Source: Paenibacillus peoriae (GTDB taxonomy: Bacteria > Bacillota > Bacilli > Paenibacillales > Paenibacillaceae). From it: a stretch of DNA of 64,000 bases. The stretch spans positions 5,489,001-5,553,000 of the forward strand of contig NZ_CP092831.1 in assembly GCF_022531965.1 (NCBI RefSeq). The letters are read 5' to 3'. Within the stretch, counting starts at the first letter, position 1. Each line of letters starts with the position of its first letter. The notes beneath the pieces are model-generated. The model was not told the origin of the DNA, did not search any database, and was given only the letters and a program-made list of their open reading frames with translations. The position numbers and the translations under genes were made by a program. Positions 26,900-35,996 of this stretch are shown piece by piece.

Positions 26900-26929
26900 A
26901 TTTTATTATGTTAGCGCTTACTATGTCAA
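26900..26929 (-). promoter_or_regulatory. Importer operon promoter with cre-like site in the spacer
   Basis: Minus-strand TTGACA (26924-26929) and TAAAAT (26900-26905) with an 18-base spacer. The spacer is filled by TAGTAAGCGCTAACA (26909-26923), which fits the Bacillus cre consensus WTGNAANCGNWWNCA with one mismatch. Carbon catabolite repression by CcpA is inferred. Confidence 0.75.
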
Positions 26930-26996
26930 TTGCAATATTCTTTTTTTGTGAAGTGGAATCGGTCACACCTTATGAAAAAACACCAATTTAGCATGG

Positions 26997-27025
26997 TTGA
27001 CAGTTTACAAACAGCTAGATATGAT
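26997..27025 (+). promoter_or_regulatory. Epimerase promoter
   Basis: TTGACA at 26997-27002 and TATGAT at 27020-27025 with an ideal 17-base spacer, about 55 bases before the TTG start of the epimerase. Confidence 0.8.
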
Positions 27026-27035
27026 AATTCTGTAA

Positions 27036-27050
27036 AGTTAACGATAACCT
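27036..27050 (+). promoter_or_regulatory. Putative LacI-family operator, epimerase side
   Basis: AGTTAACGATAACCT lies immediately downstream of the epimerase start point. It is the inverted counterpart of 26875-26893, suggesting that the divergent halves of the locus are controlled by the same repressor. Confidence 0.65.
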
Positions 27051-27079
27051 AATATTTTTCCCGAAGGAGGCTTTGTCTC

Positions 27080-28255
27080 TTGGCAACACTACTGGACGAA
27101 ATTAGACAGGAATGGAAGGAACACATACTCCCATTCTGGCTTGGACTGAAGGATGAGACACACGGTGGGTTTTACGGCGAGGTGGATGTGGATCTGCACA
27201 CTCATAACCAAGCCGACAAAGGCGGGATTGCCACTGCACGGTTACTCTGGTCCTTCTCGGCGGCTGCTCGTGTAACAGGGGAAGATACCTATGCAGAAGC
27301 CGCACGAGATGCATTCACATTCCTGCGAGATCACCTGCTTGATCCATTACATGGAGGAATGTATTGGATGGTGGACTACACCGGGCAACCCGTGGACACG
27401 TGCAAGCATGTATACGCGCAGGCATTCGCGATCTATGCGCTAGCAGAGTATGCACGTGCTACAGACGACCCGAATGCATTGCCACTAGCTATGGAGCTGT
27501 TCCACCTGCTGGAGCAAAAAGGATATGATCCCGCCCGGCAGGCATACGGCGAACAGTATGACCGCTTGTGGAACACGCAGCCTAATGAGCTGCTCAGCGA
27601 AAATGGAGTTACCGCGCATATCACCATGAATACGCATATTCATGTTTTGGAAGCGTATACCCAATTGCTGCGCGTCTGGCCAAATGAAGAGGTTCGAGAT
27701 GCACTGACGAACGTACTGGATATTTTATATCGTCGTGTTTACGATGCTTCTGCCCGACGATTGGGGGTATTCTTCGATCGTGAATGGCGCTCTCTGCTTG
27801 ACCTGACCTCATATGGTCACGACATCGAAGCCAGCTGGTTGATTGAGGACGCTATGAATGTGCTGGGTTATTACCCGTCAGAATACGTGGATATGGTGAT
27901 GGATATTGCCAATGCGGTAGCAGAGCGCGCTGTTCAGCCAGACGGATCGCTCATCAACGAGCGGGAAGGAGAGCGGGTAGACACCTCACGTATTTGGTGG
28001 GTACAGGCCGAGGGGATGGTTGGTTTTTACAATGCGTTTCAACGTACAAATGACGAACGATTTCTGCAAATTGTGCGTAATCTGTGGGCCTATACTCGGC
28101 AATATATCATAGATCCGCGCCCCGGAGGCGAATGGTTCTGGTCAGTTCAAGCGGATGGTAAGCCTGATGCGAGAGAGATTGCAGGCCCTTGGAAGTGCCC
28201 TTATCACAACAGCCGATTTTGCATAGAAATGCTAGAAAGGATGGAAAACCAATGA
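27080..28255 (+). CDS. AGE-family epimerase, probable cellobiose/mannobiose 2-epimerase
   Basis: 391-residue (alpha/alpha)6-barrel enzyme of the N-acylglucosamine 2-epimerase family. Conserved active-site histidines are seen in [23 protein letters not shown] and PYHNSRF, and the WWVQAEGM motif is intact. Cellobiose 2-epimerases convert Man-beta-1,4-Man to Man-beta-1,4-Glc, and the next gene encodes the phosphorylase that uses that product, so this function is favoured over GlcNAc 2-epimerase. The start is TTG with AAGGAGG nine bases upstream. The stop overlaps the start of the next gene (ATGA). Confidence 0.9.
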   Translation: MATLLDEIRQEWKEHILPFWLGLKDETHGGFYGEVDVDLHTHNQADKGGIATARLLWSFSAAARVTGEDTYAEAARDAFTFLRDHLLDPLHGGMYWMVDYTGQPVDTCKHVYAQAFAIYALAEYARATDDPNALPLAMELFHLLEQKGYDPARQAYGEQYDRLWNTQPNELLSENGVTAHITMNTHIHVLEAYTQLLRVWPNEEVRDALTNVLDILYRRVYDASARRLGVFFDREWRSLLDLTSYGHDIEASWLIEDAMNVLGYYPSEYVDMVMDIANAVAERAVQPDGSLINEREGERVDTSRIWWVQAEGMVGFYNAFQRTNDERFLQIVRNLWAYTRQYIIDPRPGGEWFWSVQADGKPDAREIAGPWKCPYHNSRFCIEMLERMENQ

Positions 28256-29451
28256 TTCATAGCAAATACGATGAGCTGCTATTGCAGCAAGAGGAACTGA
28301 TTACACGCCCTAATGAGGTTAAAACTACCTTTTACAATGGTATCTACGAGCGCTACCTCTATCCAGTGCTCACACGCCATCATGTTCCACTTCACTGGCG
28401 GTTCGATCTGGATGCGCAAACTAATCCCTTTTTCATGGAGCGGCTGGGTGTAAATGCGGCATTGAATCCAGGGGCGATCTATCATGAAGGAAAATACATT
28501 CTTGTTTCGCGTACCGAAGGACTGGATCGAAAATCATTTTTCGCTTTGGCAGAAAGCGATAACGGCATTGATCAATTTCGATTCATTGACGCCCCCCTAG
28601 TATGGGAGGATATCGACCCAGAAGAGACAAATATGTACGATATGCGGCTGGTGAAGCATGAGGACGGCTGGATTTACGGTATTTATTGCTCTGAAAAAAA
28701 GGATCCTGACGTGCCACCTCACGATACCTCCAGTGCTGTCGCTCAGGCCGGACTGGTCCGTACTCGTGATCTTCGTACATGGACCCGGCTTCCCAACATT
28801 ACTACCCAGTCCCCACAGCAGCGCAACGTTGTTCTGCACCCTGAATTTGTGGACGGTCAATACGCCTTCTATACTCGTCCTCAGGACGGGTTTATTTCCA
28901 CCGGCTCGGGCGGTGGCATCGCCTTCGGCCTGTGCAAAGATATTACACAGCCCGTAATTGAACACGAAAACGTCATTGATGAGCGCTGCTATCATACGGT
29001 GTACGAAGCCAAGAACGGGCAGGGTCCCGCCCCGATTAAGACCAGCCGCGGCTGGATTCATATCGCTCACGGGGTACGCAATACGGCCGCCGGGCTGCGG
29101 TATGTGCTGTATACCTTTGCCACCAGTCTGGAAGACCCTACGCGCGTCATTGCTAAGCCCGGCGGGCACTTTCTAGCTCCTTATGATGAGGAACGCGTGG
29201 GCGACGTTTCGAATGTTATTTTTTGCAACGGTGCAGTCGTTAATGAACAAGATGAAGTTTTTATCTACTACGCTTCCAGTGACACCCGTATCCACGTAGC
29301 GACAACCACCATCGCTCGACTGGAGGACTACACCTTCAATACACCATCCGACCCGCTGCGCTCTCTCAGCAGCGCCGCTGTTCGCCGTGATCTGATTCAT
29401 CACAATGAAGCGCTATTGAAAGCGCACTCCCGTCCTTCTCAGCAGACATAA
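28252..29451 (+). CDS. GH130_1-like 4-O-beta-mannosylglucose phosphorylase
   Basis: About 399 residues. Motifs include [39 protein letters not shown] (likely general acid Asp), [11 protein letters not shown] and [19 protein letters not shown]. They fit the mannosylglucose phosphorylase subfamily (Man-beta-1,4-Glc + Pi to Man-1-P + glucose). ATG 28252 overlaps the epimerase stop by four bases and has AAAGGAT upstream. An earlier in-frame start at 28189 would lie inside the epimerase gene and is rejected. Coupling with the epimerase is the classical mannan phosphorolysis pathway. Confidence 0.9.
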   Translation: MIHSKYDELLLQQEELITRPNEVKTTFYNGIYERYLYPVLTRHHVPLHWRFDLDAQTNPFFMERLGVNAALNPGAIYHEGKYILVSRTEGLDRKSFFALAESDNGIDQFRFIDAPLVWEDIDPEETNMYDMRLVKHEDGWIYGIYCSEKKDPDVPPHDTSSAVAQAGLVRTRDLRTWTRLPNITTQSPQQRNVVLHPEFVDGQYAFYTRPQDGFISTGSGGGIAFGLCKDITQPVIEHENVIDERCYHTVYEAKNGQGPAPIKTSRGWIHIAHGVRNTAAGLRYVLYTFATSLEDPTRVIAKPGGHFLAPYDEERVGDVSNVIFCNGAVVNEQDEVFIYYASSDTRIHVATTTIARLEDYTFNTPSDPLRSLSSAAVRRDLIHHNEALLKAHSRPSQQT

Positions 29452-29491
29452 GCCGCAGGCTTTATCCTGCTTGCGGAACCATGTATACTAT

Positions 29492-29548
29492 CCATAGAAC
29501 AACTGTTACCCGCAGGCTAATTGTTGTTCTATGGGCAGCTACGCTGCC
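29492..29548. repeat. Inverted repeats between phosphorylase and LacI genes
   Basis: CCATAGAACAAC (29492-29503) and GTTGTTCTATGG (29523-29534) are perfect 12-base arms around a 19-base loop. A second hairpin GGCAGCTACGCTGCC (29534-29548) follows at once. No T-run follows, so an RNA-processing or regulatory structure is as likely as a terminator. Confidence 0.5.
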
Positions 29549-29664
29549 AGTCTTTGTATCTTTACAGGCAGCTAAGCTACTAATATATTCCCCCAGCATT
29601 TTGCATCCATTCTTTGGATTTAGGCAAGATGCTTATCTTTTTAAAATTGGAAGGCGGAACAGGA

Positions 29665-30678
29665 ATGAAGAGCAACGTAACGATGCGGGATATTGCAGAT
29701 AAGCTGGGAGTAAGCAGCGTGACCGTGTCGAAGGCGCTCAATGACAAGGATGGGGTTAGCGAGGAGCTAAAAGAGCGTATTAAGACGCTCGCGGGCGAAA
29801 TGGGTTATCGTTTCAATACCGTTGCCAAGTCCATGAAGGAGGGCCTCACCTATAACATTGGTGTTGTCATTCCCGAACGTTTTACCGGCCCTGGCCAATC
29901 GTTTTATCTGCACATCTACCAGCAAATTTCACGGGCACTGGAGCCATACGGCTACTACGGCATCCTTCACATCCTCCATCGCGAAGACGAGGAACAGCTT
30001 AATCTGCCACGTATCTATTACGACCGTAAGGTGGACGGCTTCATTCTCCTGGGCCAAGTGAGCAAGCCATATATTGAGCTTGTACAAACCATGGAACTGC
30101 CCAAAATGTTTCTCGATTTTTATGATGAGCATGCCGATATCGACTCCGTGGTGACGGATAATTTTTACGGGGCCTACGAGCTGACCAACTATTTGATCGC
30201 CCAGGGACACCGGGATATTGCATATGTGGGCAACCTCTATTCCACCAGTAGTATTCAGGATCGTTTCCTCGGCTACTATAAATCCTTGCTGGAGCACAGG
30301 TTGCCTCTCCGTAACGAGTGGGTGCTCAGTGACCGGGACGACGAAGGCTCTTATGTTGAAATGGAGCTTCCTCAGCCGCTGCCGACTGCTTTTGTATGTA
30401 ATTGCGATCAGGTCGCTCACAATCTGGTGCACAAGCTCATTGCTCTGGGATACCGCGTACCTGAAGACTGCTCTGTGGTCGGCTTTGACAATGATGTATA
30501 CGCCACTCTTATTGTTCCGCAACTGACCACAGTCGGAGTAGACATCGAGCAGATGGCACGTACCGCAATTGATTCGATGATGAAAAAAATAAGCCATCCC
30601 GGCAGTCGCTTTGGTCGGGTCCTGGTGCAGGGTCATATTGTATATCGTGACTCCGTGCAGCCCATCGAGAGGCCATGA
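29665..30678 (+). CDS. LacI-family transcriptional regulator of the mannan locus
   Basis: 337 residues. The N-terminal helix-turn-helix (TMRDIADKLGVSSVTVSKALN) and hinge are followed by a periplasmic-binding-protein-like effector domain (INIGVVIPERF region; DSVVTDNFYGAYELTNYLI; VVGFDNDVYATLIVPQLTTV). Start at 29665 is chosen because AGGCGGAACAGG precedes it and because LacI proteins begin a few residues before the HTH. It probably binds the paired operators at 26875-26893 and 27036-27050. The effector is unknown. Confidence 0.88.
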   Translation: MKSNVTMRDIADKLGVSSVTVSKALNDKDGVSEELKERIKTLAGEMGYRFNTVAKSMKEGLTYNIGVVIPERFTGPGQSFYLHIYQQISRALEPYGYYGILHILHREDEEQLNLPRIYYDRKVDGFILLGQVSKPYIELVQTMELPKMFLDFYDEHADIDSVVTDNFYGAYELTNYLIAQGHRDIAYVGNLYSTSSIQDRFLGYYKSLLEHRLPLRNEWVLSDRDDEGSYVEMELPQPLPTAFVCNCDQVAHNLVHKLIALGYRVPEDCSVVGFDNDVYATLIVPQLTTVGVDIEQMARTAIDSMMKKISHPGSRFGRVLVQGHIVYRDSVQPIERP

Positions 30679-30698
30679 TCATCAAATATTCCACAACC

Positions 30699-30733
30699 AA
30701 AAGCCGCTCAGCATGTCGCTGGAGCGGCTTTTG
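30699..30733 (+). terminator. Terminator after the LacI gene
   Basis: AAAAGCCGCTC (30699-30709) pairs with GAGCGGCTTTT (30722-30732): perfect 11-base arms. Confidence 0.85.
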
Positions 30734-30800
30734 ACGTTCATAAGTATTGCAGTGTGATCATCGTACTCACTTTCCATTGTGGATCTTGCAGAATCCTGGA

Positions 30801-31013
30801 TTAGGAGCGCTGGGCGACAAAGGAATTGCCCGCCCGATTGAGAATCGGCAACATCCGCATTTCCTGCCCCATCGAGGCTTGGCAAAATGGACAAGCTGGC
30901 TCGTTCAAAAAGGTGAAATCCGTTCGCATCCAGCCATTGCAACCCTCATTTGTACACGACCAAATAGCCGTATTTTCCTCTGGAATGATTTCCGGGGCCT
31001 GGCGTCTGTACAT
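30801..31013 (-). CDS. ydjO: YdjO-like small zinc-finger-type protein
   Basis: 70 residues with two paired-cysteine motifs, CTNEGC near residue 20 and CPFC near residue 41, and the family sequence WSCTNEGCNGWMRTDF. This matches the YdjO family known in Bacillus as cold-inducible; the function is not established. It is a single small gene read leftward, with no obvious partner. Confidence 0.85.
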   Translation of the reverse strand: MYRRQAPEIIPEENTAIWSCTNEGCNGWMRTDFTFLNEPACPFCQASMGQEMRMLPILNRAGNSFVAQRS

Positions 31014-31133
31014 CTATATCCCCCCTCGGTTTTTTATAGGGTAATATCCCCTGTCGGCTTACTGTTAATTCCAACCTGTGCGGGTATTAATATGCTCCAA
31101 GCTCCAAAAAATATGCGCAATTTACCAAAATGT

Positions 31134-31649
31134 TTATTTACGGATAGCCTTGGTCCAGAAGCCGCCATGAAATTGCTTCGGCTCTACCGTAATGACAAAA
31201 GCCTTAGGGTCCAGCTCCAGAATGGACTGATACAGCCTATTCTGGTTTTTCCGTTTAGCCAAAATTTCCATCACCAGGCGCTCTCCATCACGCCCACTGC
31301 CCAGCCAGGCTGTAACGCCGTATCCTTTGTCCCGCAGCGCATTGGCAATTCCTCCATTAATCTCATTGCTGATCACCTTAACAGTGACATAACCAAGCGC
31401 TATTTTTTCCTCAATCCATGCTCCAATCAGAATACCCAATGCATAGCCAATGGCGTATACCGCAAGACTTGCCACTTGATCCAGATACTTAAGCACAACA
31501 TTCAAGCCCAATACATAGACCGTAACTTCTACGGTGCTAATGAGCGCAGCAATGTACTTCTGTCCTTTCAGCGTCAGAATCATGCGCAGTGTATACGCCG
31601 ATACGTAAATAATTTGAATAACGAGAATAAATAATAAAATTTTGAGCAT
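31134..31649 (-). CDS. UPF0316/DUF2179 membrane protein
   Basis: 171 residues with three predicted N-terminal membrane helices (LLFILVIQIIYVSAYTLRMIL; ALISTVEVTVYVLGLNVVL; AVYAIGYALGILIGAWIEE) and a soluble DUF2179 domain (GYVTVKVIS...GYGVTAWLGSGRDGERLV). ATG 31649 is preferred over GTG 31664 because GGGGAG is placed correctly before it. It belongs to the YebE/UPF0316 family of unknown function. Confidence 0.85.
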   Translation of the reverse strand: MLKILLFILVIQIIYVSAYTLRMILTLKGQKYIAALISTVEVTVYVLGLNVVLKYLDQVASLAVYAIGYALGILIGAWIEEKIALGYVTVKVISNEINGGIANALRDKGYGVTAWLGSGRDGERLVMEILAKRKNQNRLYQSILELDPKAFVITVEPKQFHGGFWTKAIRK

Positions 31650-31805
31650 GCGCTCACTCCCCACTTCACGTTCTGATTTAACCCGTATCCAACATTATAC
31701 CCCCGTCTGTGATATACAGCCTCTGGTTTCGTATTACCCTTGCTCGGGTAATGACTAACTACAGCATGCTGAATGAAAGTTCGATCACATAAGGAGGGCT
31801 TCAAC

Positions 31806-31982
31806 ATGAAGGATAACGGAATTAGCGATAAAATCAAAGGTAATGTGAACAAAGCCAAAGGTGAAATCAAGGACCAAATCGGAAACGCTACCGATAATAA
31901 ATCCCTTCAAGCCGAAGGTAAACTGGATAAGGCCAAAGGCCATCTTCAGGAAACAGCAGGCAAACTGAAGGACGGCAAATAA
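31806..31982 (+). CDS. CsbD-family stress protein
   Basis: 58 residues, very hydrophilic and rich in Lys/Gly/Asp (NGISDKIKGNVNKAKGEIKD). Repeated KAKGxxxE units are typical of CsbD, a sigma-B-dependent stress protein in Bacillus. ATG 31806 follows AAGGAGGGC. The molecular role is unknown. Confidence 0.88.
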   Translation: MKDNGISDKIKGNVNKAKGEIKDQIGNATDNKSLQAEGKLDKAKGHLQETAGKLKDGK

Positions 31983-32237
31983 TCCTGAATGGATAACTTC
32001 GGCGCACTGTTTTACCTACAAGTCTCGCTGTCTTGTGCAGCGGGCTTGTTTTGTGTTGTTCGGATACTTTTGGAAAAACTTTTGCGCAAACAGGGCAACT
32101 TTTATGGTTGCTGTTGCGTCTAACCAATATAAGCACAACCTATAATGACTCTCCAAGCTGTTGGATTTTGTAGGCATTAATGTTACTCTAGTCTATGAAC
32201 CAGGCTATAATTCTTAAATAAAGGGGTAGACCAACGA

Positions 32238-33281
32238 ATGAAATCACTGAAATCTATCAAAAAACCTGTCATCATCACTGCCGTATCCGCCTTGGCCATA
32301 TCCGGGGCTCTTTTCAGCCAATCCACATATGCCGCACAAGTGACTAAGCCGATCCAAGCAGTATATAACAATATCAAAATTATCTACAACGGAACCGAGG
32401 TTCCTACTGATGCCAAAACAGAACCGTTCCTGCTGGATGGCGTAACGTATATCCCACTGAAGCTGGCAGGTACAGCTTTGGATAAAAAAGTAACATGGGA
32501 TGGAACAAACAAACGCGTAGTCATTGCTGACAACGGCGTTCCTATTGATCAATCTACAGTTACGGCGCTGAACAACCAGATTACGACGCTGACTCAAGAG
32601 CTCAACACAGCGAAAGCAGCAAACACGACGAAAGACGCTACCATTGCTCAATTGCAAAAAGACAACCAGACGCTAAAAGATGAAGCAAGCAAAAATAGCT
32701 CTAGCTCCTTGAAGGATCTTCAAAAGAAGCTGAACGATGATCACAGCGATGACTACAGCACCAACTCGGATATCACGTTGGATGGTAACAAAAGCGATAT
32801 TACGGTGACCATCGAAATGACGAAATCTAGATGGACTGACCTAACCAGCAGCAGAAAGGAAACCTTCCTCGAAGACATCGGTGAAGATATTTTGAAAGAG
32901 TATAAAGATGCCGATATAGAGGGTACGGTTAAAAACTCCAGTAACAGGGATAAAATGGCAACCTTTACAATCAACAGCAGAGGTAAGGTTTCTTTGAGGG
33001 ATGTAGCTTCTTCTCTGGATGCAAGTACGATCCAACGTAACTTGTCCGATAGATATGGCACCTATAATGGAGTCGGCTTTGATTTCACCGTAAGAGGCGA
33101 CAGCAATGAAGCTATCGTCGAGGTTTATGTAAATTCGGATGACTGGAATAAACTTTCGAACAATCAAAAAAACAACCTGACAGATGGCGTTACTGATTAT
33201 CTTAAAGATAAACAGTCTGTATCCAAAGTCGTTGGATATGTACGTAATAAAGGAAACAATAGTCAAATCATTACCTTCTAA
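32238..33281 (+). CDS. Secreted protein with copper-amine-oxidase N-terminal (stalk) domain
   Basis: 347 residues. A signal peptide (about residues 1-32, IITAVSALAISGALF...TYAAQ) is followed by the copper amine oxidase N-terminal-like domain (residues 40-105: NIKIIYNGTEVPTDA, LLDGVTYIPLKLAGTAL, KVTWDGTNKRVVI). A coiled-coil-like stretch follows (about 115-160: ALNNQITTLTQELNTAKAA), then a domain with two similar halves around KSRWTDLTSSRKETFLED and DDWNKLSNNQKNNLTDGV. Such proteins are cell-surface in Paenibacillus; no catalytic role is evident. Confidence 0.8.
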   Translation: MKSLKSIKKPVIITAVSALAISGALFSQSTYAAQVTKPIQAVYNNIKIIYNGTEVPTDAKTEPFLLDGVTYIPLKLAGTALDKKVTWDGTNKRVVIADNGVPIDQSTVTALNNQITTLTQELNTAKAANTTKDATIAQLQKDNQTLKDEASKNSSSSLKDLQKKLNDDHSDDYSTNSDITLDGNKSDITVTIEMTKSRWTDLTSSRKETFLEDIGEDILKEYKDADIEGTVKNSSNRDKMATFTINSRGKVSLRDVASSLDASTIQRNLSDRYGTYNGVGFDFTVRGDSNEAIVEVYVNSDDWNKLSNNQKNNLTDGVTDYLKDKQSVSKVVGYVRNKGNNSQIITF

Positions 33282-33292
33282 GATTAATCTCT

Positions 33293-33336
33293 CAAAAAAA
33301 GCGACAAAGGCCCTTAAGCCTTTGTCGCTTTTTTGT
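33293..33336. terminator. Terminator between two convergent surface-protein genes
   Basis: AAAAAAGCGACAAAGGC pairs with GCCTTTGTCGCTTTTTT. It can serve both strands. Confidence 0.85.
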
Positions 33337-33360
33337 GATGTACAAGCAACATATATTCCA

Positions 33361-34164
33361 CTACTCAATCAATCTGCCTACAGAAGTAATATATTTTATA
33401 TAGTCTTTATCCGCATCGGTTGTATCGATATTTCTCGTATAAACCAAATTACCAGGAGTGGTGGTTTTCACTTTGTAAAACATACTGGGTCTAGAATAAG
33501 GATTTACACTATAGGTCCCTTTGCTATAAACAATCATAGGATTAAAGTCAATTTGCTTGAAGGCGGGCGATAAGTCGCTCTTATAAGTAGCATGAATATT
33601 CAATACATCCTTCTTTTTATCCCAGTCAAAAGAAGTAAGATCAAACGCGTTCGCGTCAATGACTTGGGCCAAGTCTTGTCCCTTAAACCTCATAAGAACT
33701 GGACTTTCCGTAAAGCTATCATGTCTTAGTTTCAATAAGCCTCGTTTGGAATCCCACTCCATCTTCGCATCTGTATCTTTCAACAAAATGGATACCGGTA
33801 AAAACATTGTGTTACTTAGCATGATAGGGACTGTGTCCATTTTCACCGGCTCACCATTAACCGATATTTCGGTTGATCCGATCATAGCTGTTACATTACG
33901 GCCCAACAGATCAACCGAAGCGGTTTTGTTCGCTGCATTATAAGTTATTTTGCCGTCCAGTATATCCTCAGCCGCTTGGAGCGGTATAAGCAGTCTCCCC
34001 TTCTTATCCACAAAAGGTGATGCAGGGTAGGTGTATAAAACGTAATGATCATTGACCTTCAGGTGTATGGGCGTTTGTCCTTGAGCTTGAGCAGATACCA
34101 AATTCATGTTTGTAGCACCAAAACTTAATACAATCATAAGGCTGATTAATAACCTGATTTTCAT
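33361..34164 (-). CDS. Secreted copper-amine-oxidase-N domain protein
   Basis: 267 residues. Signal peptide MKIRLLISLMIVLSFGATNM runs to about residue 27. The stalk domain occupies about residues 33-150 (PIHLKVNDHYVLYTYPAS, KKGRLLIPLQAAEDIL, TMFLPVSILLKDTDAKMEWD). The C-terminal part is unassigned. Start ATG 34164 is chosen by GAGGAGGGC; the longer open frame from 34254 lacks a signal peptide at its start. It is convergent with a protein sharing the same domain. Confidence 0.78.
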   Translation of the reverse strand: MKIRLLISLMIVLSFGATNMNLVSAQAQGQTPIHLKVNDHYVLYTYPASPFVDKKGRLLIPLQAAEDILDGKITYNAANKTASVDLLGRNVTAMIGSTEISVNGEPVKMDTVPIMLSNTMFLPVSILLKDTDAKMEWDSKRGLLKLRHDSFTESPVLMRFKGQDLAQVIDANAFDLTSFDWDKKKDVLNIHATYKSDLSPAFKQIDFNPMIVYSKGTYSVNPYSRPSMFYKVKTTTPGNLVYTRNIDTTDADKDYIKYITSVGRLIE

Positions 34165-34297
34165 AATGCCCTCCTCGTATTGTTCGTTACTAGTGTACTG
34201 CCACAGAAATATCAGATCAACCATAATTTTCAACATATATCCAAAAATACACATGACATTTTACATATACTGGTTTATAATGGATTAAACTGCAAAA

Positions 34298-34330
34298 CAA
34301 AAAGAGAGCACAGAATTGCACTCTCTTTGG
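34298..34330 (-). terminator. Terminator of the yjlC-ndh operon
   Basis: AAAGAGAG (34301-34308) and CTCTCTTT (34321-34328) pair, with a T-run on the minus strand just past the ndh stop. Confidence 0.75.
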
Positions 34331-34355
34331 ATAAAGCATATAAAAGTAGGAAATA

Positions 34356-35537
34356 TTAATAGGCCAATGCAAAAAGTCCTTTGATGTGGGACAAGTAACG
34401 GATGTTACTGCCTTCCTTCATCAAAGTGGCTACAGCGCCTTTCAGTTGGGTGCCATTCGCGCCTACAGTGCCGATCGCGTCTGTTCTGCCCAAGCTGCCC
34501 AGTGTACCGGAGAATACTGGTGTAAAGCTTTCCATTTTCGCCCCGTTGAAATAAGCGAAGATGTTGTAACCAACTAATTCGCCCATTTGCCAAGCCAACT
34601 GTGCCGTTGGAGGGTATGGACGCTCGCCTTCAGCCGGGAACACCACTGCGCTGTCGCCAGCGAGGAAGATGTCTTCGTGAGAAGTCGATTGCAGTGCACT
34701 ATTCACAGTTGCACGACCACGGTTTACTTCGATACCAGATGCGCCAACCAGTGCATTACCTTGTACGCCGCCTGTCCAGATCAGTGTGTTCGTTTTGATC
34801 GAACGTCCGTCTTTCAGGAGAACTTCGTCAGCTTTCATTTCTGTAATCGGAACACCCGCTACGATTTGAACGCCACGTTTTTCAAGGCTTGTTACGGCAC
34901 GATCAACCAGTGGTTGAGGGAAGCCTGCCAAAATAGATGGTCCAGCTTCTACGCAATACAAGTTGATATCTTCGTAGTTGATACCTTTTTCGCGACAAAT
35001 TGCAGGCAATTTGTCAGCATATTCGCCCACCAGCTCAACGCCAGTCAGACCGCCACCACCGATAACAATTGTAGCGTCCGCTTGGTTACCGGATTGCTTG
35101 TAAGCATCCAGACGAGCTTCCACATGTGCGCGAATGCGATTGGCTTCTGCCACGGATTTCAGCGTGAAGCTATGCTCTTGCAGTCCTGGAATACCGAAGT
35201 AAGCCGTTTCACTGCCGAGGGAAATAACGAGAGCGTCATAGCTCAATGTAGCACCACTGGCCAGGGTTACTTTTTTATCGTCAGGCTTAATTTCAGAAAC
35301 CGTATCCACTTTCAGGATAATTTCTTTGTTACGCAGCAGTTTTTCCAAAGGAAGCGCCACAGCTTTTTCGGCAATTGTACCTGCCGCTAAACGGTGCAGT
35401 TCCGTAATAATTTGGTGCGACGCAAAGCGGTTAACCACTGTAATGGTTGCTTGACTAGCGTCCATATGCTGGCGTGCTGTAAGAGCGGCCAGCAATCCGC
35501 CGTATCCGCCGCCCAAGATCAAAATTTGCTTCGACAT
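34356..35537 (-). CDS. ndh: Type II NADH dehydrogenase
   Basis: About 393 residues. It has two dinucleotide-binding motifs: LILGGGYGGLLAA at the N-terminus for FAD and VIGGGGLTGVELVGEYAD near residue 165 for NADH. It oxidises NADH and passes electrons to menaquinone at the inner face of the membrane without proton pumping. ATG 35537 is preferred over 35543, which overlaps the GGAGG. It is preceded at 27 bases by a DUF1641 gene, the same arrangement as yjlC-ndh in Bacillus subtilis. Confidence 0.9.
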   Translation of the reverse strand: MSKQILILGGGYGGLLAALTARQHMDASQATITVVNRFASHQIITELHRLAAGTIAEKAVALPLEKLLRNKEIILKVDTVSEIKPDDKKVTLASGATLSYDALVISLGSETAYFGIPGLQEHSFTLKSVAEANRIRAHVEARLDAYKQSGNQADATIVIGGGGLTGVELVGEYADKLPAICREKGINYEDINLYCVEAGPSILAGFPQPLVDRAVTSLEKRGVQIVAGVPITEMKADEVLLKDGRSIKTNTLIWTGGVQGNALVGASGIEVNRGRATVNSALQSTSHEDIFLAGDSAVVFPAEGERPYPPTAQLAWQMGELVGYNIFAYFNGAKMESFTPVFSGTLGSLGRTDAIGTVGANGTQLKGAVATLMKEGSNIRYLSHIKGLFALAY

Positions 35538-35564
35538 GTCCATCCTCCGTTCTCGATCAGGTAA

Positions 35565-35996
35565 TTATTTGCTTTCGCGTTGGCGCTCATTCAGAATATC
35601 CAGGAAAGCCTGGCTGAAACGCAGCGTTTTTTGTACATTCGGATCTTTAAGCATTTTGAGCAGGCCGAACAGACCTACACTGCCATCCGTAGTTTGTACA
35701 CGGTCATTTGCTTCAATCGCAGCAGAAGCCAATCCTTTAGCCGATTCTGTTACAGGCTTCACAAACTCTCCCATGGAGTTTTTCATATCTCCGATAAAGA
35801 CAGGGTCAGTTGCCAGACTGCGAGCTACATCATAAGCGTCGGTCATCAAAGTAACCATCTCAGTCAACTTTGGCAGATTCTCTACCAGTACGGTCAGCGA
35901 TTGCTGAACCTCCGGTTTCATCAATTGGTCCAGTACATCCCGAGACTCTTTGGTAGCTTCTTGTGTTACTGCCACCTCTTGTTGGTTTTCAGACAT
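35565..35996 (-). CDS. yjlC: DUF1641 protein (YjlC-like)
   Basis: 143 residues, soluble, mostly helical and acidic, with the DUF1641 core VLVENLPKLTEMVTLMTDAYD and the segment GLFGLLKMLKDPNVQKTLRF. ATG 35996 follows AAAGGAGGACG. Cotranscription with ndh is indicated by the 27-base gap. In Bacillus this pair is controlled by the redox repressor Rex; only a half-site-like TTGTGAAA was seen upstream here. Confidence 0.85.
   Translation of the reverse strand: MSENQQEVAVTQEATKESRDVLDQLMKPEVQQSLTVLVENLPKLTEMVTLMTDAYDVARSLATDPVFIGDMKNSMGEFVKPVTESAKGLASAAIEANDRVQTTDGSVGLFGLLKMLKDPNVQKTLRFSQAFLDILNERQRESK

Noticed and set aside
26909..26923. Second LacI operator instead of cre
   Set aside because: It lacks the TTATCGTTAA core shared by the two paired sites and fits the cre consensus with one mismatch.
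30747..31634. Long open frame on the plus strand (about 295 codons)
   Set aside because: It lies opposite the UPF0316 and YdjO genes, which have clear family motifs and ribosome binding sites; its translation is low-complexity and matches nothing.
34587..35390. Open frame on the plus strand opposite ndh
   Set aside because: Rich in Cys, Phe and Ser with no domain; ndh on the other strand is unmistakable.
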